Both the position numbers and the translations under genes were made by a program. From contig CM114273.1 of assembly GCA_050084515.1 (NCBI GenBank), positions 21,266,001 through 21,330,000 on the forward strand: a stretch of 64,000 nt of DNA, given 5' to 3'. The notes below the pieces were generated by a model. It was not told the origin of the DNA, did not search any database, and was given only the letters and a program-made list of their open reading frames with translations. Positions 1-11,039 of this stretch are shown piece after piece. The DNA is from Blasia pusilla (taxonomy: Eukaryota; Marchantiophyta; Marchantiopsida; Blasiales). Position 1 is the stretch's first letter. The number at the start of each line of letters is the position of its first letter.

Positions 1-779
1 TGAAATTGCTCAAAAATAGTAGGAAACGAGGATGCTATAAAATCTTTGAACATTGAGCATAAACTAAGTAAGCAACTCTAGACAAGAGTATGAGGTTGAT
101 CACTGTCCTCAACTACAAAGCACTGCAATCAACGAGTCCTCCTCGCCGTCCTCACCAAAATCTCGCCGCCTTCGACATCAAGATCTCCCTGCCTTCGACA
201 CCATACACTTGCAGTATTTTTCTCAAGCTCCACATTACAAGCTTTCTCTTTGGTCGCAGACTCTCTCCTTTCCTTCTCTTTCTTACTCTCGTTCTCACAC
301 TCAAAGCTCTACGAGTTACTCAAAGCTCTCTCTCATAGGGTTCATAAAGGAAAAATGGGGGATTCACACGGAAGAGACCGGGGAATGTGCGAAGACCAGA
401 CTCTTCCTCTTTCGAAGGAGCTAAATGAAGGGCCAAGTATATAATCTCACATGATAAGCCACTAGGACTAAACATGCCACGTCAACCTAGAACCCCACTA
501 CTAAGACTCCCACGATCCAAGTGAACAAAGAATTTCTAACTCAATATAAGAAGGGCCCATTCACACTAGGAAGTGACAACCATAACTTGACAAGTTTTGA
601 GTCTCGGCAACTATTCAGTTCCATCAACATGGTTATAAATGGCAATAGTAAATACGCATCCTAGCATCTTGTCAAATCGTCCATCGGCAAATAGATACCG
701 AACACTTTCCTCAAATCAGCCGTGAAATACATGCGTGTCCATGATTTGTGGGATAAAAATACATACCAATAAACACATT
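1..779. other. No gene recognised
   Basis: Only short overlapping open frames occur here, with no recognisable domain. The stretch is CT-rich at about 120-330. From about 540 on it begins to resemble the satellite that follows, but too weakly to count as a unit. Confidence 0.4.
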
Positions 780-2871
780 TTTTTCAATGACACAAACTGC
801 CACAAGGACTCGAAACAATCCCACTCAATGCCCTCCTTCTCCTTTTTGAAACCTCCTTCTCTATCAAGGGTCCAAAAAACAAGAAACTTTTCCTGGACAG
901 CCACCCCAACCCCATAAACACAAGAAAAAAGAAAATATTCAAATGGCCATTGACAAATTGAATTAAAAATTGTAAACCCTAAATAACGACTTTCATTTTT
1001 TGTTTAACCATGGAGAACTAAGGGACAGATCTGGACCGTTGAAATTGTGGAGCCATTTAATAAGAAGGCCTCTGCCAACTTTCAAGACCATCCAATGGTT
1101 GGAAGAAGAGTCAACATCGTACTAACATGAAATTGCAACAAGGACTCAAAACAATCCTACTCCATGCCCTCTTTCCCCTTCATGACACCTCTTTTTCTAC
1201 CCTCCCCCTCAACTAGGGTTCCAAAAAGCAAGGAAATTTTCCTAGACAGCAACCCCAACCCCAGGAACACATGGCAAAAGAAAAAAACTTCAAATGACCA
1301 CTCACACATTGAATTACAAATTGTAAACCCTAAATAAGGACTTTCATTTTTGGTATTAGCATGGAGGAATAAGGGAAAAATCTGAGCCGTTGAAGTTGTG
1401 GAAGCATTTAATTTCAACGCCTATGCCAGGTTTCAACACCATCGAATGGTTGGAAGAAGAGTAAACACCATAATAACATGAAATTGCAACAAGGACTCAA
1501 AACAATCCTACTCAATGCCATCATCCACTTGCATGACACCTCTTTTTCTACCCTCTCCCCTCAACCAGGGGTCCAAAAAACAAGAAACGTTTCCTAGATA
1601 GCCACCCCAACCCCATGAACACAGGGAAGAAGAAAAAACTTCAAATGATCACTCACACATTGAATTAAAAATCGTAAACCCTAAATGAGGACTTTCATTT
1701 TTTCCATTAGCATGGAGGGCTAAAGGATAGATCTAAACCGTTGAAATCGTGGAGGCATTTAATTAAAATTCCTTTGCCAAGTTTCATCAACATCCAATGG
1801 TTGAAATAAGATTCAACACCATACTAACATGAAATTGCAACAAAGACTCGAAACAATCTTACTCAATGCCCTCATCCACCTTCATGATACCTCTTTTTCT
1901 ACCCTTCCCCCTCAACCAGGGGTCCAAAAAACAAGAAACTTTTCTGAGACAGCCACCCCAACCCCATGAACACAGGGAAAAAGACAAAACTTATGTTAAG
2001 TTCAGATCTATCTATGGAAGAATTTAATGGAAAGTTCTCTGCCAAGTTTCAATACCATCCAATGGTTGAAAGAAGAGTCAACACCATACTCGCATGAAAT
2101 TGCAACAAGGACTCGAAACAATCTTACTAAATGCCCTCCTCCCCCTTCATGACACCTCTTTTTCTACCCTCTCCCCTCAACTAGGGGACCAATAAACACG
2201 GAACGCTTCCTAGACAGCCATCCCAATCCCGGAAACACAGGGCAAAAGAAAAAACTTCAAATGACCATTCACACATTGAATTAAAAATCGTAATCCCTAA
2301 ATAAGGACTTTGATTTTTGGTACTAGTATGGAACGTTAAAGAAAAGATCTGAACCGTTGAGCGTGTGGAGGAATTTAATGGCAAGGCATGTGCGAAGCTT
2401 CAACACCATCCAATGGTTGGAAGAAGAGCAAACACTATAATAACATGAAATTGCAACAAGGACTTCAAACAATTCTACTCAATGCCATCATCCATCTGCA
2501 TGACACCTCTTTTTCTACCCTCTCCCCTCAACCAGGGGTTGGAAAAACACGAAACGTTTCCTAGACAGCCACCCCAACCCCAGGAACACAAAGAAAAAGA
2601 AAAAACTTCAAATGATCACTCACACATTGAATTAAAAATTGTAAACACTAAATAAGGACTTTCATTTTTGGCATTAGCATGGAGGGCTAGGGGATAGATC
2701 TGAACCGTTGAAATTGTGGAGGCATTTAATTAGAAGGCCTTTGCTAAGTTTCATCACCATCCAATGGTTGAAAGAAGAGTCAACACCATACTAACATGAA
2801 ATTGCAACAAGGATTCAAAACAATCCTAATTAATGCCCTCCTCCCCCGTCATGACATCTCTTTTTCTACCC
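780..2871. repeat. Tandem satellite, 351-bp period, about six units
   Basis: The marker AATTGCAACAAGGACT and its variants recur at 1131, 1482, 1833, 2098, 2449 and 2800. Four of the five steps are exactly 351 bp; the 265-bp step reflects an internal deletion of about 86 bp near 1990. A more divergent first unit starts near 790. Each unit also carries a CCCTCAACCAGGGGTCC-like block, an AACCCTAAATAAGGACTTTC-like block and a CATCCAATGGTTG block. Short ORFs on both strands recur with the period and are not genes. The array stops abruptly at about 2871 against LINE-derived sequence. The family is unknown to me; it may be a satellite or amplified internal repeats of an element. Confidence 0.85.
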
Positions 2872-2879
2872 TTCTAAGC

Positions 2880-4020
2880 TGCTAACAACTAATTAGTTCA
2901 GCACGGACTATCAACATATGTGAGCCAACCCTACATGGCCTAAAGTGCGGGAGCAGATGATAAAGCATTTGTGGATACCATAATCAAAGCAGTCAACAAA
3001 CTATCACAACAGAACAACATCAAGAAAGCCATGACCTCTATGCCTTTACGCTATATCCCAATCAGGTAGAACAAAGTTGACAACACACAAACCAAGAGCT
3101 TATGATTATATTGCTAAGCTAGTAATACTTGAAATTTTCAACATGTTCACTAGCCTAGATTCATTGCCCAAAGCTGTTGCACTATTAAGTAATGTTTCTA
3201 GGGAATCCCAATCAATTGAAGTACATGGTCCTTATCACTTGAAGAATACTCTCTCTCATGTCCAGCTAGGGTACGGGGTCTATGATCACAAGGCTACAAC
3301 AGGCACTACTTAATGAGTACAGTCTCTGGTAAGCTGGTAACACCAAAAATGTTGAACACATAAAGTAGCCTAGATTCGTTGCCCAAAGCTGATGCACTGA
3401 TAAGTAATGTTTATTGGAGATCCCAACCAAGACAAGTAGAAGGGTTGGTGAAGAGCTTCATGGTTGATACTTGGAAGGTCCACACCAACATGTTGTATGG
3501 CTAGCCCTCACAATATATGAGAATGTCGTACTTCGCTTCTTCATATCTTCCTTTCTCTACACCCAAGCGAGTCTCAAGCACTATCCAACCAGGGCGCGAG
3601 GTCTATGGTCACAAGGCTAAGACATGCACTACTTAATTAATTAATGAGTACAATTTCTCTCTATGGTAAGCCAAACTGATAATACCATAAATGTTCAACA
3701 CATATAGTAGCCTAGCTAGATTCATTGCCCTAAGTTGATGTATTGGTAATAACTGTTTATTGGGAATCTCGATCAGATAAAGTAGATGGGGTGGTGTAGA
3801 ACTTCCTGGTTGATACTTGGAAGCTCCACATCGACACGTTGTAATTGTATGGTTAGCACTCACACCATATGACAGTGTATCCCTCCTCTTATATGGAACT
3901 TTCTTCACTTCTACCTATCTCGATACCCATCCCAATCTTAAGCATTGTCCAACCAGGGTGCGGAGTCTATGATTGCAAGGCTACGACAAGCATTACTTAA
4001 TGAGTACAATCTTTCTATTT
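2880..4020 (+). mobile_element. LINE 3'-end fragment with three tandem 3'-tail copies
   Basis: At 2940-3000 the sequence matches the C-terminal region of the LINE at 26.5-30.6 kb (compare 29905-29965). It is followed by three head-to-tail copies of the same LINE 3' tail, at about 3085-3325, 3330-3650 and 3665-4010. Each copy holds a CTAGATTCATTGCCC-like core, a TCCAACCAGGG(C/T)GCG block, and ends with CACTACTTAATGAGTACA plus a TC-rich run. No coding capacity remains. This is a 5'-truncated copy whose tail was amplified, or three nested insertions. Confidence 0.7.
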
Positions 4021-4984
4021 AGACAAAAAAAAGGTTCAAGTGATTGTGCAAGCAACCAAGCTCCCTAAATGGCTTGAACTAAGGAAGCAAAACAATGAAG
4101 AATTTTTGCATAACCAAAGCAGTAGGTAAGCAAACAATAGCCCGGAGGAAGCCATAACAGATAGAACTGCATTTGTTTTTACAAAATCTCTGTATCATAG
4201 AGCAAGGGTACATGTTCATATTGCAAAGCTATTAACACGATAAATTTTTCTACACATATAGTAGCCTACTTGAGTCTACAAAGTTGTTGTACTGGTATAC
4301 AGAACTCCAGTTGCTCTCCAATTGTTGCATTGCTATCACCTCCAAATCACTTTACAAAGTTGCTGCACTGGTATGTATTGTGTCAATCTTTTTGCTTCTT
4401 TCTAGGAGTTCTTTCTCTTGGTTTTAATATTTTGCACTCCATTAGCCCCAGCAGCTCTACAGTTGCTGCACTGCCCTATAGTGCATCAACTTTGTAAATT
4501 GATCAAGCTCTGATAATAGTGCAGCAACTACAGCTCTGGAGTTCAGCTAAAGCACTAGACTCGAGATTTTTGGGTGAACTCTCAAATCCAATGCAATTAG
4601 CTCTAATCGACTCTTGAGAGGTATCACATCGCACATCTACTTTGGCAACAAATATGCTCACACTACATCAATCTAACTCCTAGATAGAGATTATCAGAGG
4701 GATGAAGAAAAAATGACTCGAAATCCTCAAGATTGAGCTTCAGTGGTAGGAAAATCATACATACATGCATTCGTTATTAGAATGTGCAAGAAGAAGTAGA
4801 AACTTTCTTTCCAATTGCTTTGAACCTTCAATCCATCCATACTCATTGTTGATATGTTGGTTCAATCTAGGCTCATTAGCTTCTCAAGAAGGAAGAAAAA
4901 GAATATCACTCGATCAGGCTGGTGCAAGAATTGTGCCAAGATAAGAAAATCAATCCATGACACAAACACACTTACAGTTCACAT

Positions 4985-4986
<2 letters not shown>
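4021..4986 (+). repeat. Degraded LINE-tail sequence
   Basis: At 4035-4110 the GTTCAAGTGATTGTGCAAGC block resembles the LINE at 29868-29895, and 4205-4290 resembles the LINE tail core. A short phrase close to AAGTTGCTGCACTGGTA recurs at 4280, 4360 and 4460. The remainder to 4986 shows no gene. Confidence 0.45.

Positions 4987-5051
<65 letters not shown>
4987..5051. repeat. (TC)n microsatellite, about 65 bp
   Basis: An uninterrupted TC dinucleotide tract. It is followed directly by GTTCAAGATATTGTGCAAGC (5058-5080), the same LINE-derived phrase as at 4035 and 29868. The tract may therefore be the extended 3' terminus of one LINE copy next to another. Confidence 0.95.
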
Positions 5052-5054
<3 letters not shown>

Positions 5055-5559
5055 AAAAATGTTCAAGATATTGTGCAAGCAATGAAGCTCTCTACAGGGC
5101 CTGAATTGTGGGAGCAGGAGCCATTTTCATAGTATTTAGCCACTTTGCTCTAGTTTCCTATCCTGCACCTCAACCTGGTCACCTCTACTGGAATTGAAAA
5201 TTTTGACACTCCTCAAATTGAAAATTTCTCTTGCTCCTATCTTCTCCTACTTGTTACGGATTCTCTCTCTCTCTTCTCCGCTCTCTCTTCTCTTTCTCAA
5301 ATCATGGCATCCTACTATAACACGTAACCTAGCTTCATCCGGTCCTCTGCCCTCAGCTTTCGGCTCCAACTTTTTGTCGACTTTCTTTGGCTCCCACTTT
5401 TGCTTGCTCCTTGCGCTCTCTTGCACCTATCTTTCCTACCCTTTTCTGCCAAGCTGGTTGGTTCCCCTTTGCGGGAAAAAGTTGGATTTCCTTCTAAGGT
5501 GATATGGATGCCACGTTTTTTATGACTCTGAGTTTGAAGTTATTTTTTAATTCTTACTC
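5052..5559. other. LINE remnant, then unassigned CT-rich sequence
   Basis: 5054-5130 is a short LINE-derived piece. The rest to about 5559 is CT-rich, carries one 102-codon open frame without recognisable features, and I see no gene in it. Confidence 0.35.
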
Positions 5560-5713
5560 TAGTAAGTCATGTGGATTTTGATAGTGAGTGAATATAACTT
5601 CATACATGACTAAGTGTGCATAAATATCATGACCAATTAACTCACAACATATTCATATTAAGGCATCTAGTGATTGGGTGTTGAGTCATAAAAGTGGCCC
5701 TTTTCTTCGAGTG
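5560..5713 (+). mobile_element. CACTA element terminus (…GAGTG end)
   Basis: The last 30 bp before 5713 read AGTCATAAAAGTGGCCC then TTTTCTTCGAGTG. They align with the inverse complement of the CACTA start at 26151 and with the end at 25076 (TTTTCCTTCTAGTG). Subterminal ATGACTAAG/GAGTCATA motifs precede it. The end abuts gypsy sequence at an ATG (5714-5716). One terminal base differs from the CTAGTG expected for the family. Confidence 0.6.
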
Positions 5714-6420
5714 ATGTTAGGATCATTCATCGGCTGGCCGAGGATTTGGATTGCAAGAGTCGAGGTTAGGGATATTTTGGGAGATGCTGCGAGTGCTACG
5801 ACACTTGCAGGAGAGTCAGACATGTTCTCCGACATACATTTTGGAGAACGTGTTGTTTTTGGGAGACACTCGTGCACGTGTGATGACGAGTGTGCATCAG
5901 GTGAGGTCCTGGTTGGGACGTGCTGTGTTGTTAGATGCAGCGAGAGTTGGATCACGTGCCCACTGTCCATGACTATGGTGGAAAAACATGACATCATCAG
6001 AAGTACTAAGTCGAGCATATGATGGAGCTCAGAGAGCACCACATCTCACGGTTGATGCTATTTTGGGCTCAAGGCGTCAATCTCGGGTGGTGACGCTGGA
6101 TGATAGACCACCATTGGCGATAGCCAATAGGGTGGGACAATTGAGGGCAGCCTTACCTATATTGGTGAGCTTCCCAGTATCCCATGCCTTTCGACAAGGA
6201 GGGGCAGACATGATTTGGGATGAGGACACCCGAGCATTGGAGGAGCCTACAGCAAATGAGCGCGAGCGTACCATGGGTTTGCTACGGGTACTACGGCGGT
6301 GTCAGGTATGACTGAGGCATCACAGAGACATATGTTGGGGCAGGCGATGGACCTCAACTATCTCACATGGATAGTCAGCCTAGAGGTGGTTGAGTAGAGA
6401 CGGATGCGAGTGTCATCCAT
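5714..6420 (+). pseudogene. DNMT3-like cytosine-5 methyltransferase fragment (copy A)
   Basis: Reading-frame fragments match motifs IV to X of the methyltransferase at 49.8-51.0 kb. They include the segment with ENV (motif VI, near 5850), the ARVGSRAHCP segment (motif VIII region), the ANERERTMG segment near 6255 and the GQAMDLN motif X segment near 6338-6360. Motif I and the catalytic Cys are missing because the fragment begins at the CACTA junction. At least one frameshift separates the parts. Confidence 0.75.
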
Positions 6421-6626
6421 GTCGTCATGTCCACGAGTTGGCGCATTGCTTACAAGGTCTATTTAGGCATTGGCTAGGGGCGGGATGAGGAGAGGTAGGC
6501 ACCCATGGACTTTCTTGGGACATCGCTCGAGCAGAGAGTGCAAAGGGGGCCAAAATAGCACATGTTCACTTTTCAAGTGTGGAGCATGATGTGGGGAGTC
6601 AAAGTGAGGTGGCTATATTTTGGTCC

Positions 6627-6672
6627 ATAGCAACCAAAGCCGGATAAGTTTGGTCCATAGCAACCAAAGTCG
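6627..6672 (+). promoter_or_regulatory. Duplicated TAG-CAA-CCA stop context between DNMT and RT (copy A)
   Basis: TAGCAACCAAAG occurs twice (6628 and 6658) in a tandem duplication of about 30 bp. The second TAG is in frame with the RT segment starting at 6679. The same TAG-CAA-CCA lies at the same place in the 45-55 kb copy (51039). UAG followed by CAR-YYA is the known leaky-stop (readthrough) context of tobamovirus type. Function here is inferred from position and conservation only. Confidence 0.45.
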
Positions 6673-6678
6673 GAGGTT

Positions 6679-8170
6679 ATGTCCTCTTCAAGTGAGGTCA
6701 CAATGGAGACTTGGGAGCCTCTGATAGGTCTCAAGTTGACAGGAGGAGAGAGACGACGGGTGTATAGGTTTCTTAGAGGGCATGTGTATTGTTTTTGCCT
6801 TCACTATGAGAGACTTGGGTATGCTACGGTCTTGGGATACAGATTGAGTTGGCTAGTGACACGCCAATTTTTCATCGACCCTACAGAGACTCACAAATGG
6901 AGTGGGCCTTGATTCAGAGTAGGAGTGAGGACTTGTTGGAGGCAAGACTTGTGGAGTTATTACATGGGGAGTATGCATCTTCCGCAGTCATGCCAGCAAA
7001 GAAGGATATGTATGGCAATTGGACGGATAGGTGGATGTGTGGAGATTACCGTCCTATCAACCGAAAGACGAGGTCAGATTGGTACGTCATGCCAACTCTT
7101 GAGGAGATCTTTGATACGATAGGCATGCAAAGATCTTCATTACTTTAGATGTCTGCAAGCGTTGGCTATCATCAGCTTCCTATCTGGGTGGAGGATAGGG
7201 AAAGACAACGTTTAGGAGGATTGATCAATTCTGGAGAGATTTGTATCTCAGTGGCGATTCTTATTATTTGGGTTGAAGAACACGCGTGCGGAGTTTTAGA
7301 GAGTGATGGATAGGATTTTGGATCACTTGGATTTTGTACGGTGTTAAAAAGATGATATTCTTATCTTTAGTTCCATGGTTGAGGAGCATGAGCGACACCT
7401 GGAGGAGATGTTTAAACAATTGCAGTAACATGTAGTGAAGTTACATCCAGGCAAGTGCAGGTTCTTTCAAGAGCAGATTGAGTACTTGGGACACACCATA
7501 TACCCAAGTGGGTTAGGTGTTCAATAGACAAAGGTGGAAGCTACTACGCACATTCCACATCCTACAAATGCGAGTCCAAGCGTTTCTGGGAATGGAAAAC
7601 TTCTATCGACGATATGTCAAGGGTTCTAGTGCAATCCCAAAATCTTTAACTTGCTGACGAGGCTTGATCAAGTTTGGCATTGGGGAGATGATCAAGAGCG
7701 AGCATTTCAGGAGTTGAAGGACAAGTTGACGTCCTCACCCATTTTACAAAGACCAATTAGGGGTCACCCATTCCAATTACATATAGATTGGAGCATGTTG
7801 GGTTTAGGAGCGGTGCTTACTTAGAGAGATGATGAGGAGAGGGAGTTCCTTGTGGCTTACGCGAACCGATCAAACAAAATTGTAGAGGCAAAGTACAGTT
7901 CCTATGAGGGAGAGTGCTTGGCTGTAGTGTGGGCCGTCGAACATTTTAGCTGCTATCTGTTTGGCAACCCTTTCACACTTATTGCTAATCATCAACTGTT
8001 GAGATGGTTGATGGAGTCCGACAAGCTTACGAGAAAGCTTGCAAGAAGGGCTCTATTATTACAGAAGGGAAAGTTTGAGGTGGATAGGCCACGTTGGCTG
8101 AACCAAGATGCAGATGGGTTGAGTCGTAACCCTTCTTCAAGTTACAGAGAGGATACAGGTTCTTGATGGC
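6679..8170 (+). pseudogene. Gypsy reverse transcriptase and RNase H (copy A)
   Basis: Segments match Ty3/gypsy RT: the MPAKKDMYGNWTDRWM and GDYRPINR region (6990-7060), the LLGLKN-like region near 7270, and DDILIFSS (7352-7375), where the preceding Tyr-Ile codons are lost to a stop. RNase H follows at about 7760-8130 with the LGAVL, EGECLAVVWA and NHQLLRWLM segments; the last catalytic Asp is Asn. Several stops and frameshifts make it non-functional. Confidence 0.8.
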
Positions 8171-8519
8171 ACGGAGAGACAGACGAGGAGATGGTGCCCG
8201 ATTGGCACGCATCTACTTTTCTTTATAGGTTGACTATGATACATCAACAGCAGGTAGTTACTCCATTTTTGGGGTCAGATGGTTAGTCCTCAAATTCGGA
8301 GGTCAATGAGGAGGCAAAAGGTAGTCGTGATATCCATGATGATATGGAGGTTGTGGAGTTCCTACATCCTAGCGTCATAGCGAGCATAGTGAGTGCTAGG
8401 GAGCGAGATCGGATCCTACAGAGAGCCAGGAGGTTCAAGTGGGAGGGGACACATATTGTACATACGAATATGGGGAGATGGTAAGGTTTGAGTGGTACTT
8501 CATCCTTTCCAACGAGCAC

Positions 8520-9411
8520 GTGTAGTACAACATGCCCAAAGCGTACTTACAACTTACTCCAGGTTCAGTATTGTGGCGAGGCATGCATATTGAGGTTCAG
8601 CAGTTTGTAGCGAGGTGTATGGTATGTGACCAAGTGCGAGCATCCTTCAATGGTCCCACTCCACAATTACATCCTTTTCCAATTATGGATTTAGGCTATT
8701 GGTGGAGTCTAGACTTTGCGGGACCTTTACCATTGACAAGGTGTCATCATAAGTACGTGTTGGTCATGGTGGAGCATTTATCCAAATGGATAGAGTTGGT
8801 GGCACTATGGGACAAGGCTAGTAGGGGAACATCTTACGTATTTCTAGATCATTTGCTAAGTCATTTTGGTGCATCAGCGAGGGTGTTGACCGACCAAGGT
8901 ATCGAGTTTAGGGGAGATTTTCAGGCCTTGTGTGATCAGACGCTAATAGATCACCGCACCACGTCTTGAGATCATTGTGAGGCGGATGGGTTGGCGGAGA
9001 GTAGTACAGATGGTGAAGAGAGGATTGCGCAAATATGGCTTGCAGCGGGGACAATTCATGGAGTGGGACCTACATTTGCCATGGTTGGCTATGGGTTATC
9101 GCTTTAGTCGACAGACATCCTTGGCGTCATTTTCACCGTACTTTTTGTTCTTTGGGAGACAGCTAGATTTATCTGCACCTATTCGACGTGACATGGCGCA
9201 GGTTTTAGATGATCCAGATGTGTGGGTACAAGCATGTTCTCAGAGGGCGGAGATTTTTTGTAGAGTTATTCCCATGGCCTCTGAGAACTTAGCTATTGCG
9301 CAGCATAGGGATACATTGAGGTACGCGACCATTCGTGGAGAAGGTTATCGTCCAAGGATTAGGAGATATCATCCTAGAGGTTTGTGTATTTATCGTAGGC
9401 GGCACCCATGA
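8520..9411 (+). pseudogene. Gypsy integrase (copy A)
   Basis: The zinc-binding CMVCDQ segment (8620) is followed by the catalytic core: SLDFAGPLP (Asp 1, near 8707), VLTDQGIEF (Asp 2, near 8887) and the region of the catalytic Glu at about 8990, where a stop and frameshift intervene. The post-core segment with FSRQTSLASFSPYFLFFGR is at 9100-9160. At 9043 this copy has CAG where the 45-55 kb copy has a TAG stop (53453). Confidence 0.8.
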
Positions 9412-9419
9412 TGCTAGAT

Positions 9420-9710
9420 GTCACTACAGGGCGCACGACTCTACATGTGTGCGAGGTGTTATCGACCGGAGTCCTCATGTTGGAGGGAGTGGATGGTATG
9501 GTTTGGAAGGATCATATGCGCAATTGTGCGCCATGTCAACTTCTGAACGTGGATGGGACAGTGGATCCGAGCTTGGAAGTGGTACCTGCAGGCTTGAGGT
9601 GTATGTTGTGTGGATCTGTGAGGGGTACAACCACCATGTCGGTATGTGATGGTTGTTCTCGAGGGTGGCATATGTCATGTCTGACCCCCCCCCCCTCTTG
9701 ATGTAATTCT
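9420..9710 (+). pseudogene. Integrase tail plus PHD finger, truncated by a poly-C tract (copy A)
   Basis: The frame contains the VLMLEGVDGMVWKDHMRN segment, then the PHD ligands LRCMLCG, VCDGC and GWHMSC. After LTPP a run of ten C bases shifts the frame, so the final Cys pair (CPRC-equivalent, near 9732-9742) is out of frame. The match to the intact finger at 54014-54148 shows that the PHD finger is ancestral to the family and not a one-off fusion. Confidence 0.82.
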
Positions 9711-9822
9711 CATGGGACAATGGATATGTCCAAGATGTGTATAGGGTATTAGATCATGTTAGAGAGATGTGATATCTGCTATTTGGAGTTGGGGAGATAC
9801 AACTGCCAGTTAGGGGGGCGCT

Positions 9823-10383
9823 TGTGTGATCTCCATGTATATGTGTGAGTTGATTTTTTGTACTTGTGTAGATCTATCCATATGTTGGGGAAGATCAGTG
9901 TTGTGTGGTGTGGATGTGATCAGTGATATGTATTATATAGCGATGTGTATGTGTACGACAGTTGTCACAATTGAGTAGCTGATAGGTAGGGATCTATTGC
10001 GGCGACGGCATAGAGAGCCAACGGACTATTGTGAGTATAACTTCGTCCTAAGGTGTTGGATGGGGTTGAGGATTGTTCTGTTGTGTCAGGAACGTCCTTT
10101 CTGACGATTTTCCTTGCGGGGTCTTTTGTTCAGCAGGTCACTTGCCCCTGGTAACCTATGCGTGCAGGTTCCTAGGAGAATTGCTATCGTTAGGGGAGAA
10201 GCCCTTTTGGCTCTTCCCACACCTATATATAGGAGAGAGATGGCTTTCCCAAGCCATCTTTCTCATGTTGGGCCGATGGAGCAGCATTTTTTCTCGTGTG
10301 TGTGAGTTAGGACTCGGTGCTAGCATCTAGATTCGTTGATAGCACACGGTGGATGAGGCTTGATATGTCGATGTAGACTAAGA
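9823..10383 (+). repeat. 3' LTR of copy A, truncated at its end
   Basis: A polypurine tract (TAGGGGGGCG) is followed by TGTGTGATCTCCATG, the same start as the LTR at 54233. A TATA-like CTATATATAGG lies near 10223. Two short inverted repeats flank it: one decayed (AGAAGCCC/GGCTCTTC) and one kept (AGATGGCTT…AAGCCATCT, 10240-10261). The LTR ends about 60 bp early at the junction with the next element. Confidence 0.8.
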
Positions 10384-11023
10384 ATCGCCCCGATGGTTCA
10401 GTCTTCACAGTCTTCGCCCTCTTCGAAATTTTTTTGTAGCTTTGTAGTCTTTCTTTTCGCTATCCTATCTTCGCGCGAAGACTCTTTATCCTTCTTCCGT
10501 GGCAAAGAGTCCTTTGTTCTAATTTCTTTCACTCCGCTGTCTTCAAACATTTCCTATCTTTCTATCCTTATTCTTAATACACTTTTCCTCTTCCTAAAGA
10601 CTCTTTGACTTCTTCTGCTTCTTCCTCTTCCTTCTTAGAGTTCTTAGTCTTTGTTCTTGGGGTCTCCACTCTTCGTTCCTTGTACCTTATCTTTGCACAA
10701 AGACTACCTTCAGTCTTCTTTACAAAGAAGCTTTTCCTAGTCTTCGTTGACAGTCTTCACTACTGTTCTTACTACGGTCTTTTCTTACAAAGCACACTTC
10801 TAACTTCTTTTCCTATCTTTTACACCATTCTCACTCTTTCAAGACAATCCTTAATCTTCTAACATCTCTTGTCCTCTCATCAAAGTTCTATAAGTCACTA
10901 TTCACACAATTTTGGTAAAGTAAGATCCTTACTTCCGGTATTGAGTCTTTAGTCCTTGCTTAAGGAAGACTCTTGTACAAAAAAATCTCTTTTTGTCAAA
11001 ATTTCAAAAACATGGGCACTACA
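10384..11023 (-). repeat. Partial LTR of the second gypsy family
   Basis: The minus strand begins TGTAGTGCCC after a GAGTGAGGGGGTA purine tract (11024-11036). It then matches the LTR at 34450-35949 through the GAAGAC/AGTCTTC-rich stretch to about the position equivalent to 35098. The remaining half of the LTR is missing at the junction with copy A. The CDS-like frames on the plus strand here are CT-rich by-products. Confidence 0.7.
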
Positions 11024-11039
11024 TACCCCCTCACTCAAA

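Larger units (their letters stand above)
5714..10383 (+). mobile_element. Ty3/gypsy methyltransferase family, copy A: 3' half with LTR
   Basis: This is collinear with the fuller copy at 45-55 kb from the DNMT catalytic site through RT, RNase H, integrase, PHD finger, polypurine tract and LTR. It starts exactly at the ATG inside the PCQ codons, against a CACTA end, and stops inside the LTR about 60 bp short of its end, against the LTR of the second gypsy family. Many stops and indels show it is dead. It is useful as a comparison: positions that agree with the 45-55 kb copy indicate ancestral features. Confidence 0.88.

Noticed and set aside
1157-2384. Recurring minus-strand frames with similar proteins
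   Set aside because: They repeat with the 351-bp satellite and differ by frameshifts; by-products of the repeat.
780-2871. CRISPR-like regular repeats
   Set aside because: Units are contiguous 351-bp satellites without short repeat/spacer structure, in a eukaryotic setting.
4854-5132. Open frame with a Ser-Leu repeat
   Set aside because: It is the (TC)n tract with flanking LINE remnants.
5686-6042. Minus-strand frame of 118 codons, also seen at 50131-50439
   Set aside because: It is the antisense shadow of the methyltransferase; its conservation follows from the plus strand.
10360-10862. Ser/Phe/Leu-rich plus-strand frames
   Set aside because: They lie in the LTR of the minus-strand gypsy and recur in the LTR at 34644-34892; CT-rich shadow.
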